A stretch of 64,000 bases of DNA from Limnohabitans sp. T6-20 (lineage in GTDB: Bacteria; Pseudomonadota; Gammaproteobacteria; Burkholderiales; Burkholderiaceae_C), in the NCBI RefSeq assembly GCF_003063505.1, contig NZ_NERW01000003.1, forward strand, positions 496,001-560,000, given 5' to 3'. A model generated the notes under the pieces. It did no database searches and was not told the DNA's origin. It worked only from the letters and a program-made list of their open reading frames with translations. The first letter of the stretch is position 1. Every line of letters begins with the position of its first letter. Positions 53,425-62,482 of this stretch are shown here, in pieces. The position numbers were made by a program, and so were the translations under genes.

Positions 53425-54990
53425 TCAACGCTTCAAGAAGGCCTTGAGCCGCAAGCCAGTGGCCCACAAAACACCAAAATACAGCACGGCAGACGCAAGC
53501 ATCACCAGGACCATCCAGCCGATGCGCTGCCAGGCATCCTGTCGCATGGCCACCCAAGGCAAGGCGTGGGCGGCAAACCAGAGCAAGCCTGCAAGCAAGC
53601 CCGAGGCCAACATGACCTGAAACACAAAGCGCAGCCAACCCGGCTGGGGCTTGTAACTGCCTCGGCGCAGCAGGCCCACCAGCAACCAGCCCGCATTGAC
53701 CAGCGCCCCCAGACCAATCGAAAGCGCCAACCCCGCATGCGCCAGATAGGGCACCAAAAGCACGTTGAACACTTGCGTGAGCACAAGTACCACCACCGCA
53801 ATCCGCACGGGCGTGCGGATGTCCTGGCTGGCGTAATAGCCGGGTGCCAGCACCTTGATGGCCACCAGCCCGAGCAAGCCCACGCCATAGCCGGTCAAGG
53901 CCAAGGTGGTTTGCTGTACATCCCGGTCGGTGAAGGCACCGTAGTGGTACAGCACCGACACCAGCGGCTGCGAAAACACCAACAAAGCCGCGGCACAGGG
54001 CACGGTCAACAACAGCACCAGACGCAAACCCCAATCGAGCATGGCGGCGTAGCGCTCGCTGTCACCTGTGGCTTTGGCTGCGGCCAATTGGGGCATGAGC
54101 ACGACACCCAACGCCACACCCAGCATGGCGGTCGGAAACTCCATCAAGCGATCGGCATAGGTGAGCCAGCTGACGCTGCCCGGCGCGAGGTGAGAAGCGA
54201 TCTGGGTGTTGATGAGCAGAGAAATTTGCGCCACGCCAACGCCCAGCAAGGCAGGTGCCATGAGGCGCAGGATGTTGCGGGTGGCCGGGTTGGTCCAGGC
54301 TTTTTTAACAGCGGCGGGTCCCAGTCCCAGACGGGGCAACAAACCCAGACGATGCAGCGCCGGAATTTGCACGGCCAGCTGCAGGAAACCGCCCACCATG
54401 ACGCCAACGGGCAGTGCATAAATGGCTTCAAACCCTTGACGAGCCAGCCAAGGTGACAAAAACCAGGCGGCGGCAATCACGCTCACGTTGAGCAAAACCG
54501 GTGTAGCCGCTGGCACAGCAAAACGACGCCATGTGTTCAAGACCCCAGCCGACAACGCCACCATGGACATGAAGGCAATGTACGGAAACATCCAGCGCGT
54601 CATGTGGACCGCCGAAGCGTAGCCTCGGGCATCTTGCTGCAAACCACTGGCCAAAGCCCATACCAACCAGGGCGAAGCCAACACGCCCAAAATGGACACC
54701 ACCAGCACAGACCAGGCCAAAGCGGTGGCCACGCTGTCGATCACTTCTTTGGTGGCTTCATCACCGCGCTGGGCGCGGTTGGCCGCCAAAACCGGGACAA
54801 AAGCCTGGCTGAAGGCCCCTTCCGCGAACAAGCGCCGAAACAAGTTGGGGATGCGAAAGGCCACATTGAAGGCGTCGGTCAAGGCACTGGCGCCAAAAGC
54901 CGAGGCAATGAGCAGCTCGCGCACCAAGCCCGTGACCCGGGAGGCCAAGGTGAAAAACGACACGACAGAAGCAGAACGTAAGAGGCTCAC
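53425..54990 (-). CDS. murJ: Lipid II flippase MurJ
   Basis: MurJ moves lipid II across the inner membrane for peptidoglycan synthesis. The 521-residue protein has about 14 helices and the MurJ signature LLRSASVVSFFTLASRVTGLVRELLIASAFGASALTDAFNVAFRIPNLFRRLFAEGAFSQAFVPVL in pieces, including the essential Arg residues. Start GTG 54990 (VSLLRSASV) fits family N-termini. An ATG at 55065 would add 25 residues of signal-poor sequence and run into the rpsT promoter. Neither has a good ribosome-binding site. Confidence 0.95.
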   Translation of the reverse strand: MSLLRSASVVSFFTLASRVTGLVRELLIASAFGASALTDAFNVAFRIPNLFRRLFAEGAFSQAFVPVLAANRAQRGDEATKEVIDSVATALAWSVLVVSILGVLASPWLVWALASGLQQDARGYASAVHMTRWMFPYIAFMSMVALSAGVLNTWRRFAVPAATPVLLNVSVIAAAWFLSPWLARQGFEAIYALPVGVMVGGFLQLAVQIPALHRLGLLPRLGLGPAAVKKAWTNPATRNILRLMAPALLGVGVAQISLLINTQIASHLAPGSVSWLTYADRLMEFPTAMLGVALGVVLMPQLAAAKATGDSERYAAMLDWGLRLVLLLTVPCAAALLVFSQPLVSVLYHYGAFTDRDVQQTTLALTGYGVGLLGLVAIKVLAPGYYASQDIRTPVRIAVVVLVLTQVFNVLLVPYLAHAGLALSIGLGALVNAGWLLVGLLRRGSYKPQPGWLRFVFQVMLASGLLAGLLWFAAHALPWVAMRQDAWQRIGWMVLVMLASAVLYFGVLWATGLRLKAFLKR

Positions 54991-55066
54991 AGAGGGCGAG
55001 TGTAGCTGTCCTGAGCTTGGCAACGGTCCGCCGGGGAGATAAATCGCAGGGGAAAGATCGCACATC

Positions 55067-55075
55067 TGCTAGAAT
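55067..55075 (+). promoter_or_regulatory. Extended -10 promoter candidate for rpsT
   Basis: TGCTAGAAT gives TGN plus a -10 of TAGAAT, 46 nt before the rpsT ATG. A -35 is not obvious, as is usual with extended -10 promoters. Confidence 0.55.
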
Positions 55076-55121
55076 GCCGGGTTCGCTGGACATCATCCTC
55101 AGACACTGAAAGAACTTATAT

Positions 55122-55424
55122 ATGGCATCCGCTAAACCCAAAAAGAAAAACCCCCGTCTTGCTTCCGGCCGTAAACGCGTCCGCCAAGACGTCAAAATCA
55201 ACGCCGCAAACTCTTCGCTGCGCTCCAAATACCGCACTGCTGTGAAAAACGTCGAAAAAGCCGTTGCAGCTGGCGACAAGACCAAAGCCACAGAGTTGTT
55301 TGCCAAAATGCAAACCGTGGTGGACATCATTGCCGACAAGGGCATCTTCCACAAGAACAAGGCTGCTCGTGACAAGAGCCGCCTGAGCGCCAAAGTCAAG
55401 ACTTTGGCCCTCGCCGCAGCCTGA
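55122..55424 (+). CDS. rpsT: 30S ribosomal protein S20
   Basis: The 100-residue basic helical protein binds 16S r[25 protein letters not shown] and [22 protein letters not shown] are S20 hallmarks. It is monocistronic, opposite to murJ, and closed by a strong terminator, as in most proteobacteria. Confidence 0.97.
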   Translation: MASAKPKKKNPRLASGRKRVRQDVKINAANSSLRSKYRTAVKNVEKAVAAGDKTKATELFAKMQTVVDIIADKGIFHKNKAARDKSRLSAKVKTLALAAA

Positions 55425-55502
55425 TCCGCTCCAACAGATCAACAGCCCGGCGAGGCTCTGTCCTCGCTGCCGTTTGAAACGGGTGCGCTGTCCGCGAAAA
55501 CT

Positions 55503-55526
55503 AAACCGCCTTTGGGCGGTTTTTTT
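55503..55526 (+). terminator. Terminator of rpsT
   Basis: AAACCGCC (55503-55510) pairs with GGCGGTTT (55515-55522) across TTTG, with seven T from 55520. Confidence 0.9.
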
Positions 55527-55535
55527 ATGGGCGCA

Positions 55536-55632
55536 GAGTCCGCCGGGGGCAGGGTATGGGCTGGCTCCTCATGATTCGCTTCGCTCATAAAATCGTCACC
55601 CACCCATACCCTGCCCCCGGCTCTGTGGACTC
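55536..55632. repeat. 97-nt inverted-repeat element between two terminators
   Basis: Inner arms at 55543-55560 and 55603-55620 are perfect 18-bp inverted repeats (CCGGGGGCAGGGTATGGG and its complement). Outer arms GAGTCC (55536-55541) and GGACTC (55627-55632) add 6 bp beyond a small internal loop. The 42-nt loop carries its own weak palindrome (ATGATTCGCTTCGCTCAT). No open frame uses it. It looks like a mobile palindromic unit or a structured RNA. Confidence 0.7.
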
Positions 55633-55638
55633 ACAATC

Positions 55639-55661
55639 AAAAAACCGCCCGAAGGCGGTTT
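55639..55661 (-). terminator. Terminator of the DUF3579 gene
   Basis: AAACCGCC (55642-55649) and GGCGGTTT (55654-55661) with a CGAA loop. On the minus strand six T in a row run from the stem. Confidence 0.85.
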
Positions 55662-55674
55662 GGTTTCTTGGGGG

Positions 55675-55995
55675 TTATTTTTGGGCGGGTGGGTCCGGTA
55701 GCAAACAGGCCTCAGCCACTTGCAAGTGGTTGTCGCGGGCAAAGTTCATCACGAAGTCCCATGCCATCACGTCGTAATCGCGCAAATCATGGTGGACCAC
55801 CACGCATTTCACGTTACCCATGGTCGTAGGAATGCACCAAGGGGAATAGCTCAGGTGGCTGCCCGGAATGGCCCCGCCAGGACGGAACTGGCTCATCACG
55901 CCTGCCAAGCGCTCAGCCCAATCGCTGGGTCTGAATGTCTTTCCGTCCTCGGTGATGCCCTGGATGAAGACTTCTTTGGCAGTGTTGGAGACCAT
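55675..55995 (-). CDS. DUF3579 family protein
   Basis: The 106-residue protein (KEVFIQGITEDGKTFRPSDWAERLAGVMSQF in part) matches the DUF3579 family, found next to argDF in Burkholderiales. No catalytic motif is recognisable and the function is unknown. The conserved pairing hints at a link with arginine metabolism, but that is context only. It is divergent from argD across 210 nt that hold a palindrome and a leader hairpin. Confidence 0.85.
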   Translation of the reverse strand: MVSNTAKEVFIQGITEDGKTFRPSDWAERLAGVMSQFRPGGAIPGSHLSYSPWCIPTTMGNVKCVVVHHDLRDYDVMAWDFVMNFARDNHLQVAEACLLPDPPAQK

Positions 55996-56065
55996 CGGAT
56001 AGAGGGGTTAGTCAAGGGAGCACAGAGTGCGGGATCGCCGCCTTCTGGTTTACCCGGGTATTGTA

Positions 56066-56077
56066 TCTTATATAAGA
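56066..56077. promoter_or_regulatory. Perfect 12-bp palindrome in the DUF3579/argD divergent region
   Basis: TCTTATATAAGA is fully self-complementary. It overlaps a possible plus-strand promoter (TTTACC at 56049 and TATAAG at 56071, spacing 16). A dimeric regulator could act on both divergent genes. The regulator is unknown. Confidence 0.45.
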
Positions 56078-56162
56078 CTTAAAACACGTTTGTCACTTGG
56101 CGGCACACACTGGACACCCGCCAAATGGGCCCGGTATTTCTGCCTCTAAAATCTGGTTTCAG

Positions 56163-56188
56163 CGGCCCTCTTCGTTGGGCCGATTTTT
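56163..56188 (+). terminator. Terminator-like hairpin in the argD leader
   Basis: CGGCCC (56163-56168) and GGGCCG (56177-56182) pair around an 8-nt loop and are followed by ATTTTTATTT. The element ends only 6 nt before the argD ribosome-binding site (AGGAG), so it may attenuate argDF. Confidence 0.6.
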
Positions 56189-56205
56189 ATTTCAGGAGTT
56201 CACGC

Positions 56206-57408
56206 ATGTCCGCTTTCATTGAAGCCGCCTCACCGCACACCATGAACACCTATGGCCGACTGCCGATCGCACTCAGCCATGGTCAGGGTTGCCGAGTTTG
56301 GGACGTCAATGGCAAGTCCTACCTGGACGGACTGGCCGGTATTGCGGTGAACACCTTGGGTCACAACCACCCAGAGCTGGTGCCTGCACTGCAAGACCAG
56401 CTGGGCAAGATGATCCACAGCTGCAACTACTTCCATGTGCCCAACGCCGAAGTGCTGGCGGCCAAGCTGGTCGAGTTGTCGGGCATGACCAATGTGTTTT
56501 TTTGCTGCACGGGCCTTGAGGCCAACGAAGCGGCCATCAAGCTGGCGCGCAAGTTCGGTCACGACAAAGGCATCGAGAAGCCCGAGATCGTGGTTTATGA
56601 AAAAGCCTTCCATGGCCGCAGCATTGCCACCCTGAGCGCCACAGCGAATGAAAAGCTCAAAACCGGCTTTGGCCCCATGCTTGAAGGCTTTGTGCGCGTG
56701 CCGGTCAACGACATCGAAGCCCTGAAAAAAGCCACACAAGGCAACCCCAATGTGGTGGCCGTGTTCATGGAAACCATCCAGGGCGAAGGCGGCGTCAACC
56801 CGATGCGCATTGAATACCTCAAGCAAGTGCGCGCCCTGTGTGACCAGAACGACTGGCTCATGATGATCGACGAAGTGCAGTGCGGCATGGGTCGCACCGG
56901 CAAGTGGTTTGCCCACCAGTGGGCAGGCATCGTGCCTGATGTGATGCCGCTGGCCAAGGGCCTGGGCTCGGGCGTGCCGATCGGCGCGGTGGTGGCTGGC
57001 CCCAAGGCCGCCAACATCTTTCAGCCCGGCAACCACGGCACCACCTTTGGCGGCAACCCGTTGGCCATGCGCGCCGGGGTCGAAACCATCCGCATCATGG
57101 AAAAAGACGGCCTGATGGCCAACGCGGCGCGGGTCGGCGACCATTTGCGCGGTGCCCTTGAAAAGACCCTTGCTGGCGTTCAAGGCGTTAAGGAAATCCG
57201 TGGCCAGGGCCTGATGTTGGGTGTGGAACTCGACCGCCCCTGCGGCGCCATCTGGAGCCGCGCTGCCGAAGCCGGGCTGCTGCTGAGCGTGACCGCCGAC
57301 AGCGTGATCCGCCTGGTACCTCCACTCATCATGACCGAGGCCGAAGCCGACGAAGTGGTCGCCATTTTGGTGCCCCTGATCAAGACCTTTTTGACGGAGT
57401 CTGCATGA
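56206..57408 (+). CDS. argD: Acetylornithine aminotransferase
   Basis: ArgD converts N-acetylglutamate semialdehyde to N-acetylornithine with PLP in arginine synthesis. The 400-residue class III aminotransferase has Asp222 in IDEVQCG and the PLP lysine Lys251 in PLAKGLGSG. Start 56206 has AGGAG upstream. argF overlaps its stop (ATGA). Dual use as succinyl-diaminopimelate aminotransferase is possible, as in E. coli. Confidence 0.94.
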   Translation: MSAFIEAASPHTMNTYGRLPIALSHGQGCRVWDVNGKSYLDGLAGIAVNTLGHNHPELVPALQDQLGKMIHSCNYFHVPNAEVLAAKLVELSGMTNVFFCCTGLEANEAAIKLARKFGHDKGIEKPEIVVYEKAFHGRSIATLSATANEKLKTGFGPMLEGFVRVPVNDIEALKKATQGNPNVVAVFMETIQGEGGVNPMRIEYLKQVRALCDQNDWLMMIDEVQCGMGRTGKWFAHQWAGIVPDVMPLAKGLGSGVPIGAVVAGPKAANIFQPGNHGTTFGGNPLAMRAGVETIRIMEKDGLMANAARVGDHLRGALEKTLAGVQGVKEIRGQGLMLGVELDRPCGAIWSRAAEAGLLLSVTADSVIRLVPPLIMTEAEADEVVAILVPLIKTFLTESA

Positions 57409-58370
57409 GCCTCTCCAAACCCGTACCCGTGCGGCATTACCTGCAATTCACTGACCTGAGCGCCGACGAATACGCGCACCTGTTCGCCCGTGCCGCCGAG
57501 ATCAAGCGCAAGTTCAAGGCCTACGAAAAATACCACCCACTGGCCGACCGCACGCTGGCCATGATTTTCGAAAAAGCCAGCACCCGCACCCGCGTGAGCT
57601 TTGAGGCGGGCATGTACCAGCTGGGCGGCTCGGTGGTGCACCTGACCACAGGCGACAGCCAGCTGGGCCGCTCCGAGCCCATCGAAGACAGCGCCCGCGT
57701 GATCAGCCGCATGACCGACATCGTCATGATCCGCACCTATGGCCAGGACAAAATCGAGCGCTTTGCCGCGCACTCGCGCGTGCCCGTCATCAACGGACTG
57801 ACCAACGAGTTTCACCCCTGCCAGATTCTGGCCGACCTGTTCACCCTGCTGGAGCACCGGGGCCTAGACGCCCAGGGCAAGCCTGACCCGTCTTACCTGA
57901 AGGGCAAAGTGGTGGCCTGGGTCGGTGACGGCAACAACATGGCCAACACCTGGCTGCAGGCGGCCGAGTTGCTGGGCTTCACGGTGCACCTGAGCACGCC
58001 GAGCGGCTACGAAGTGGACCAGGCCGTGGCCGGTTTGCGCAGCGCCGACTGCTACAAAATCTTCCAAAACCCACAAGACGCCTGCCGAGGTGCCGACCTG
58101 GTCACCACCGACGTGTGGACCAGCATGGGCTACGAGGCCGAAAACGAAGCCCGTAAAAAAGCTTTTGCCGACTGGTGCGTGGACGAAGCCATGATGCAAG
58201 TCGCCAAGCCCGACGCCCTGTTCATGCACTGCCTGCCCGCCCACCGAGGCGAAGAAGTCAGCGCCGAAGTCATCGACGGCCCGCAATCGGTCGTGTGGGA
58301 CGAAGCCGAAAACCGCATGCATGTGCAAAAGGCGCTCATGGAGTTTTTGCTGTTGGGTCAGGTGACTTGA
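57405..58370 (+). CDS. argF: Ornithine carbamoyltransferase
   Basis: ArgF makes citrulline from ornithine and carbamoyl phosphate. The 321-residue protein has the carbamoyl-phosphate motif STRTR (59-63), FHPCQILADL, and HCLPAHRGEEVS near residue 275, where the Cys contacts ornithine. It is translated together with argD. The length is close to the anabolic type. Confidence 0.96.
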   Translation: MSLSKPVPVRHYLQFTDLSADEYAHLFARAAEIKRKFKAYEKYHPLADRTLAMIFEKASTRTRVSFEAGMYQLGGSVVHLTTGDSQLGRSEPIEDSARVISRMTDIVMIRTYGQDKIERFAAHSRVPVINGLTNEFHPCQILADLFTLLEHRGLDAQGKPDPSYLKGKVVAWVGDGNNMANTWLQAAELLGFTVHLSTPSGYEVDQAVAGLRSADCYKIFQNPQDACRGADLVTTDVWTSMGYEAENEARKKAFADWCVDEAMMQVAKPDALFMHCLPAHRGEEVSAEVIDGPQSVVWDEAENRMHVQKALMEFLLLGQVT

Positions 58371-58376
58371 TCGCAA

Positions 58377-58943
58377 ATGAATATGGAACTGATCGAAGGG
58401 CTTCTCCCGCAATGGCAGTTCAGTGAACGACACACCTTGGTGCTGGATGGTGTGACGCCCGTTCACGCTTACGCCAGCATCATTCCAGGCCTCAGCACGC
58501 AAGCCCCACTGGTTAACCAAGCGATTGCGCTTCGCGAAGTGCCTGGTCGCTTATTGCGTGCGCTAGGCTTGTCAAGGAACGGCCTGCCTTCACAAGCTTT
58601 TGGCGTTCACAGTTTTGCACTATTGGGTCAAGTGCCCAACAAGGAAATCGCCTTTGGTCTGGCTGGTCGCTTCTGGCAGCTGGATTACGGACTTCGCCCT
58701 GTCGCCAACGCACAAGCGTTTGCCGCCATGATCGACCAACCGAGGCTGGTGCTCAATGTCTGCGTGGAACCCTTGGGCGATCACAGCTGCCGTTTGGTGA
58801 CACACACCCGCGTGCACTGCCCCGACGAGGCACAGCGCCGCCGCTTCGCGCCCTATTGGTACGTCATCCGTCCGGTCAGTGGCCTGATCCGCCAGCGTAT
58901 GCTGAGGCGCATCGCCAAGCTTGCCCTCGCCACATCGCCATGA
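58377..58943 (+). CDS. Conserved hypothetical protein, SRPBCC-like
   Basis: The 188-residue protein is not confidently assigned. It has GLSRNGLPSQAFGVHSFALLGQVPNKEIAFGLAGRFW in its middle and a late RVHCPDEAQRRRFAPYWYVIRPVSGLIRQRMLRRI. Similar wording occurs in small actinobacterial proteins annotated as polyketide-cyclase-like (START/SRPBCC fold). No signal peptide is seen. It begins 6 nt after argF and its stop overlaps the next gene, so it is probably the third gene of the argDF transcript. Role unknown. Confidence 0.65.
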   Translation: MNMELIEGLLPQWQFSERHTLVLDGVTPVHAYASIIPGLSTQAPLVNQAIALREVPGRLLRALGLSRNGLPSQAFGVHSFALLGQVPNKEIAFGLAGRFWQLDYGLRPVANAQAFAAMIDQPRLVLNVCVEPLGDHSCRLVTHTRVHCPDEAQRRRFAPYWYVIRPVSGLIRQRMLRRIAKLALATSP

Positions 58944-59260
58944 GCCAATGCACCAGCTGCGGTGCCTGCTGCGTGAGCTTCCGGGTGGACTTTTCCGTGT
59001 ACGAATACGAAGAAGGCGGCGGCGATGTGCCTGCGGGCTTGGCCTCGCCCATCACCGAACACACCTGCCGCATGCGCGGCACCGACCACAGCCCGCCGCG
59101 CTGCGCCGCGCTGTATGGCAAGACCGGTGAAAAAGCCGTTTGCGGCATCTACGAATGGCGGCCCTCACCTTGCCGCGAGTTTGAAGAAGGCAGCCCTGCC
59201 TGCGAACAAGCACGCCGCCGACAAGGCCTGCCTGCACTCGGCCCCCATTTCGACCCCTGA
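58940..59260 (+). CDS. YkgJ-family cysteine cluster protein
   Basis: The 106-residue protein has an N-terminal CTSCGACC and further cysteines in TCRMRG, PRCAALYG, AVCGIYEWRPSPCREFE and ACEQA, as in the zinc/iron-chelating YkgJ family (UPF0153). Such clusters probably bind a metal. It overlaps the hypothetical gene upstream by ATGA. Function is unknown. Confidence 0.85.
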   Translation: MSQCTSCGACCVSFRVDFSVYEYEEGGGDVPAGLASPITEHTCRMRGTDHSPPRCAALYGKTGEKAVCGIYEWRPSPCREFEEGSPACEQARRRQGLPALGPHFDP

Positions 59261-59272
59261 AGGGTTGGAGGT

Positions 59273-59347
59273 ATTCGCGAGCAGGGGCTCGCTCCCACGA
59301 AAACCCCAGGCCATCTCCACCGTAGGAGGCTGCCCCTGCGGCCGAAT
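59273..59347. repeat. Paired REP-like palindromes upstream of kynB
   Basis: The unit at 59273-59298 is an inverted copy of the A unit at 4121 (25 of 26 bases: ATTCG, GCGAGC/GCTCGC stem, CTCCCAC). The unit at 59322-59347 reads GTAGGAG, a GC-rich stem, then CGAAT and is like the B unit. The pair faces the opposite way to that at 4121-4186. Confidence 0.75.
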
Positions 59348-59449
59348 GGGATTCAGGCTGTAGCGTGTGAATGGGCTACAAGTCTTTTTTGGCAGGTGTT
59401 GGAAATAACCGACACCACGGTTTTTTCTCAAGTGCTACCTTCGCACACC

Positions 59450-60076
59450 ATGAAAAAACTTTGGGACATTTCTCCGCCCGTCAATGCGCAAAGCCCGGTC
59501 TTCCCCGGCGACACGCTCTACACCCAACAGTGGGCTGCCACGCTGTCTGACGCGTGCCCCGTCAACGTGAGCGCGATCACTTTGTCGCCGCATGTGGGCG
59601 CGCACGCCGATGCGCCACTGCATTACGACCCGCAAGGCGCGACCGTGGGCGCTTTGGACCTGCTGCCCTTTCTGGGCCACTGCCGCGTCATCCACGCGCT
59701 CAACGCCAGCCCACTGATCACCCTCGCGCATTTGCAACACGCGCTGACCGATCTGCCCCCACGCGTGCTGGTGCGCACCTACCGCCAGTTTCCGCTCGCA
59801 CACTTCGACACCCAGCTCACCGGCTTTGACCCCGCCTGCGTCCAGAACCTGGCCAACCTCGGCGTGCAGCTGATCGGCACCGACAGCGCCAGCATCGACC
59901 CAACCGACAGCAAGCAACTGCCCAGCCACCAAGTCATCCGCCAGCGCGGCCTGCGCGTGCTGGAAAACCTGCTGCTCGACGACGTGCCCGAAGGCGATTA
60001 CGAACTGATCGCCCTGCCTCTCAAACTCATGACCGCCGACGCCAGCCCCGTGCGGGCGGTCTTGCGCGAACTTTAA
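59450..60076 (+). CDS. kynB: Kynurenine formamidase (arylformamidase)
   Basis: KynB hydrolyses N-formylkynurenine to kynurenine in tryptophan breakdown. The 208-residue cyclase-like fold has the metal motif HVGAHADAPLHY (HxGxHxDxPxHF type) and VQLIGTDSASIDPTDSKQLPSH. The start MKKLWDISPPV at 59450 matches the family; longer readings enter the repeat. It begins the kynB-kynU-kynA cluster. Confidence 0.94.
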   Translation: MKKLWDISPPVNAQSPVFPGDTLYTQQWAATLSDACPVNVSAITLSPHVGAHADAPLHYDPQGATVGALDLLPFLGHCRVIHALNASPLITLAHLQHALTDLPPRVLVRTYRQFPLAHFDTQLTGFDPACVQNLANLGVQLIGTDSASIDPTDSKQLPSHQVIRQRGLRVLENLLLDDVPEGDYELIALPLKLMTADASPVRAVLREL

Positions 60077-60098
60077 AAGCCTACTGAAAGACCGCCCC

Positions 60099-61385
60099 AT
60101 GATGAACCTCACCCCCACCTTGCAAGACTGCGAACTGCTGGACGCGCAAGACCCGCTGCGGCCCCTGCGCGACCAGTTCGATTTGCCACCCGGCGTGATT
60201 TACCTGGACGGCAACTCGCTGGGCGTGCTGCCCAAAACCGCCCTCGCTCGCTTGGCCCATGCCGTCACGCACGAATGGGGAACCGATCTGATCAAAAGCT
60301 GGAACACCGCGGGCTGGTTCAGCCTACCCCAGCGCGTGGGTGACAAGATCGCCCGCGTCATTGGCGCGCAAGCAGGCGAAGTGATCGCGGCCGACAGCAC
60401 CTCGATCAACCTGTTCAAAGTGCTGGCCGCAGCGCTGCACATCGCCAAGGCCGACCACCCGCATAAAACCAAAATCGTCAGCGAGCGCAGCAACTTCCCC
60501 ACCGACCTTTACATCGCAGAGGCCTTGTGCAAAGAGCGTGGCTTCACCTTGCAATTGGTGGAAGCGCAAGACATTTCCGCCGCGCTGCAGGCCGATGTGG
60601 CGGTGCTGATGCTCACGCATGTGAACTACCGCACCGGGGCCATGCACGACATGCAAGCGGTGACGGCACAAGCCCATGCGCAAGGCATACTCACCGTATG
60701 GGACCTGGCGCACAGCGCGGGTGCTGTGCCGGTCGACCTGAACGGCTCGGGCGCCGACTTTGCGGTGGGCTGCGGCTACAAGTACCTCAATGGCGGCCCT
60801 GGCGCACCGGCATTTGTGTGGGTGCACCCACAACACACCGACCGATTTTGGCAACCGCTGGCCGGTTGGTGGGGCCACGCCGCGCCGTTTGCCTTCACCC
60901 CGGATTACCAACCCGCCAAAGGCATCACGCGCTACCAGTGCGGCACGCAACCCATCTTGAGCCTCACGGCGCTCGACTGCGGGCTTGACGCCTTTTTGGC
61001 CGCTGAAGCACTGGGCGGCATGACCGCACTGCGCCAAAAGTCCCTGGCACTCACCGGCTTGTTCATGCAGCTGGTGCGCACGCGCCTGCACGGCCACGGC
61101 TTTGGCATCGCCACCCCGGCGCAAGAAGCCCTGCGCGGTTCGCAAGTGAGCCTGACCCGCGCAGAAGGCGCTTACGCCATCGTGCAAGCCTTGATCGCAC
61201 GCGGCGTGATTGGCGATTTCCGTGCAGGCGATGGCGGCCAGCACGCCGACATCCTGCGCTTTGGCTTCACGCCGCTTTATGTGGGCTATGCCGACGTGTG
61301 GCAGGCCGCTGAACACCTGTGCCAAGTCATGGAAAGCGGCGAATGGCAAGACGCCCACTTTGCGCAAAAGAACGCCGTGACTTGA
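60099..61385 (+). CDS. kynU: Kynureninase
   Basis: KynU cleaves kynurenine to anthranilate and alanine with PLP. The 428-residue aminotransferase-fold enzyme has [28 protein letters not shown] and the PLP lysine Lys228 in [12 protein letters not shown]. Two ATGs (60099 and 60102) are adjacent. Spacing to kynB is 22 nt. Confidence 0.95.
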   Translation: MMNLTPTLQDCELLDAQDPLRPLRDQFDLPPGVIYLDGNSLGVLPKTALARLAHAVTHEWGTDLIKSWNTAGWFSLPQRVGDKIARVIGAQAGEVIAADSTSINLFKVLAAALHIAKADHPHKTKIVSERSNFPTDLYIAEALCKERGFTLQLVEAQDISAALQADVAVLMLTHVNYRTGAMHDMQAVTAQAHAQGILTVWDLAHSAGAVPVDLNGSGADFAVGCGYKYLNGGPGAPAFVWVHPQHTDRFWQPLAGWWGHAAPFAFTPDYQPAKGITRYQCGTQPILSLTALDCGLDAFLAAEALGGMTALRQKSLALTGLFMQLVRTRLHGHGFGIATPAQEALRGSQVSLTRAEGAYAIVQALIARGVIGDFRAGDGGQHADILRFGFTPLYVGYADVWQAAEHLCQVMESGEWQDAHFAQKNAVT

Positions 61386-61395
61386 GAGACCTGTC

Positions 61396-62283
61396 ATGAG
61401 TTCTTGCCCTTTCTCATCCACCGCCCACACGGCCAGCGCCAGCACAGCGCAAGGCGAACGCATCGTGCAAGAAGAAAAAGCCCAGCTCGACTTTGACGGT
61501 CGCATGAGCTACGGCGACTACCTGCAGCTCGATGCCATCCTGAACGCCCAAAAACCGCTCTCGCCCGACCACAACGAGATGCTGTTCATCGTGCAGCACC
61601 AAACGAGCGAGTTGTGGATGAAGCTGATGCTGCACGAGCTGCAAGCGGCCATCCACAACATCGCGGCCGACGAACTGCCCGATGCCTTCAAAAAACTGGC
61701 CCGCGTCAGCAAGATCATGGAGCAGCTCGTCCACGCCTGGGACGTGCTGGCCACCATGACACCGCCCGAGTACAGCGCGATCCGCCCCTACTTGGCGCAG
61801 TCGAGCGGTTTTCAGAGCTGGCAGTACCGCTGCATCGAATTTTCGATGGGCAACAAAAACGCCGCCATGCTGCAACCGCATGCGCACCGGCCCGACCTGT
61901 CGGCCACTGTGCAGACCGCCTACGAAGCGCCATCGCTTTATGACGAATGCCTGCGCCTCTTGAAGCGGCGTGGACTGGATGTGCCGAGCACCCACACCGA
62001 GCGCGACTGGCGACAACCCTACCCCGCCAGCGAGGCGGTGGAAAACGCCTGGCTCGTGGTCTACCGCGACCCGAAGCAGCACTGGGACCTGTACCAACTG
62101 GGCGAGGAGCTGACCGATCTGGAAGATGCTTTTCGCTTGTGGCGCTTTAGGCATGTCACCACGGTGGAGCGGGTGATTGGTTTCAAGCGCGGCACGGGTG
62201 GCACCGGTGGCGTGAGCTACCTGCGCAAGATGCTGGACACCGTGCTGTTCCCCGAAATCTGGACGCTGCGCACGCAACTGTGA
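61396..62283 (+). CDS. kynA: Tryptophan 2,3-dioxygenase
   Basis: The haem enzyme opens the indole ring of tryptophan to give N-formylkynurenine, the first step of the pathway completed by kynB and kynU. The 295-residue protein has [36 protein letters not shown] in pieces, [11 protein letters not shown] and the [13 protein letters not shown] loop that closes the active site. It starts 10 nt after kynU. Confidence 0.96.
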   Translation: MSSCPFSSTAHTASASTAQGERIVQEEKAQLDFDGRMSYGDYLQLDAILNAQKPLSPDHNEMLFIVQHQTSELWMKLMLHELQAAIHNIAADELPDAFKKLARVSKIMEQLVHAWDVLATMTPPEYSAIRPYLAQSSGFQSWQYRCIEFSMGNKNAAMLQPHAHRPDLSATVQTAYEAPSLYDECLRLLKRRGLDVPSTHTERDWRQPYPASEAVENAWLVVYRDPKQHWDLYQLGEELTDLEDAFRLWRFRHVTTVERVIGFKRGTGGTGGVSYLRKMLDTVLFPEIWTLRTQL

Positions 62284-62331
62284 CCGCCAGAGCGCAGCGA
62301 GGGTGACCTCCCACAAGGGCCACTCATGTCT

Positions 62332-62400
62332 GTGGGAGCCCCACCCTCGGGGCAATGGCTTGTGGTCTGCACGGCTTTTCGCGACGAGGGCGTCGCTCAT
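62332..62400. repeat. Diverged REP-like pair between kynA and the IorA-type gene
   Basis: The first unit (62332-62355) reads GTGGGAG with a GCCCC/GGGGC stem and then AAT. The second, inverted, has a CGACG/CGTCG stem flanked by CGAAAA on one side and CTCATAC on the other. The arrangement is that of the pair at 4121-4186 but the bases have drifted. A further CTCCCAC stands at 62308. Confidence 0.5.
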
Positions 62401-62482
62401 ACAGGGACAAGTCACTCCTGCACGTCAAGCTCTTGCGCAAGACCGTTAACATCTTGCACCAGCTACATTCCCGGGAGACTCC

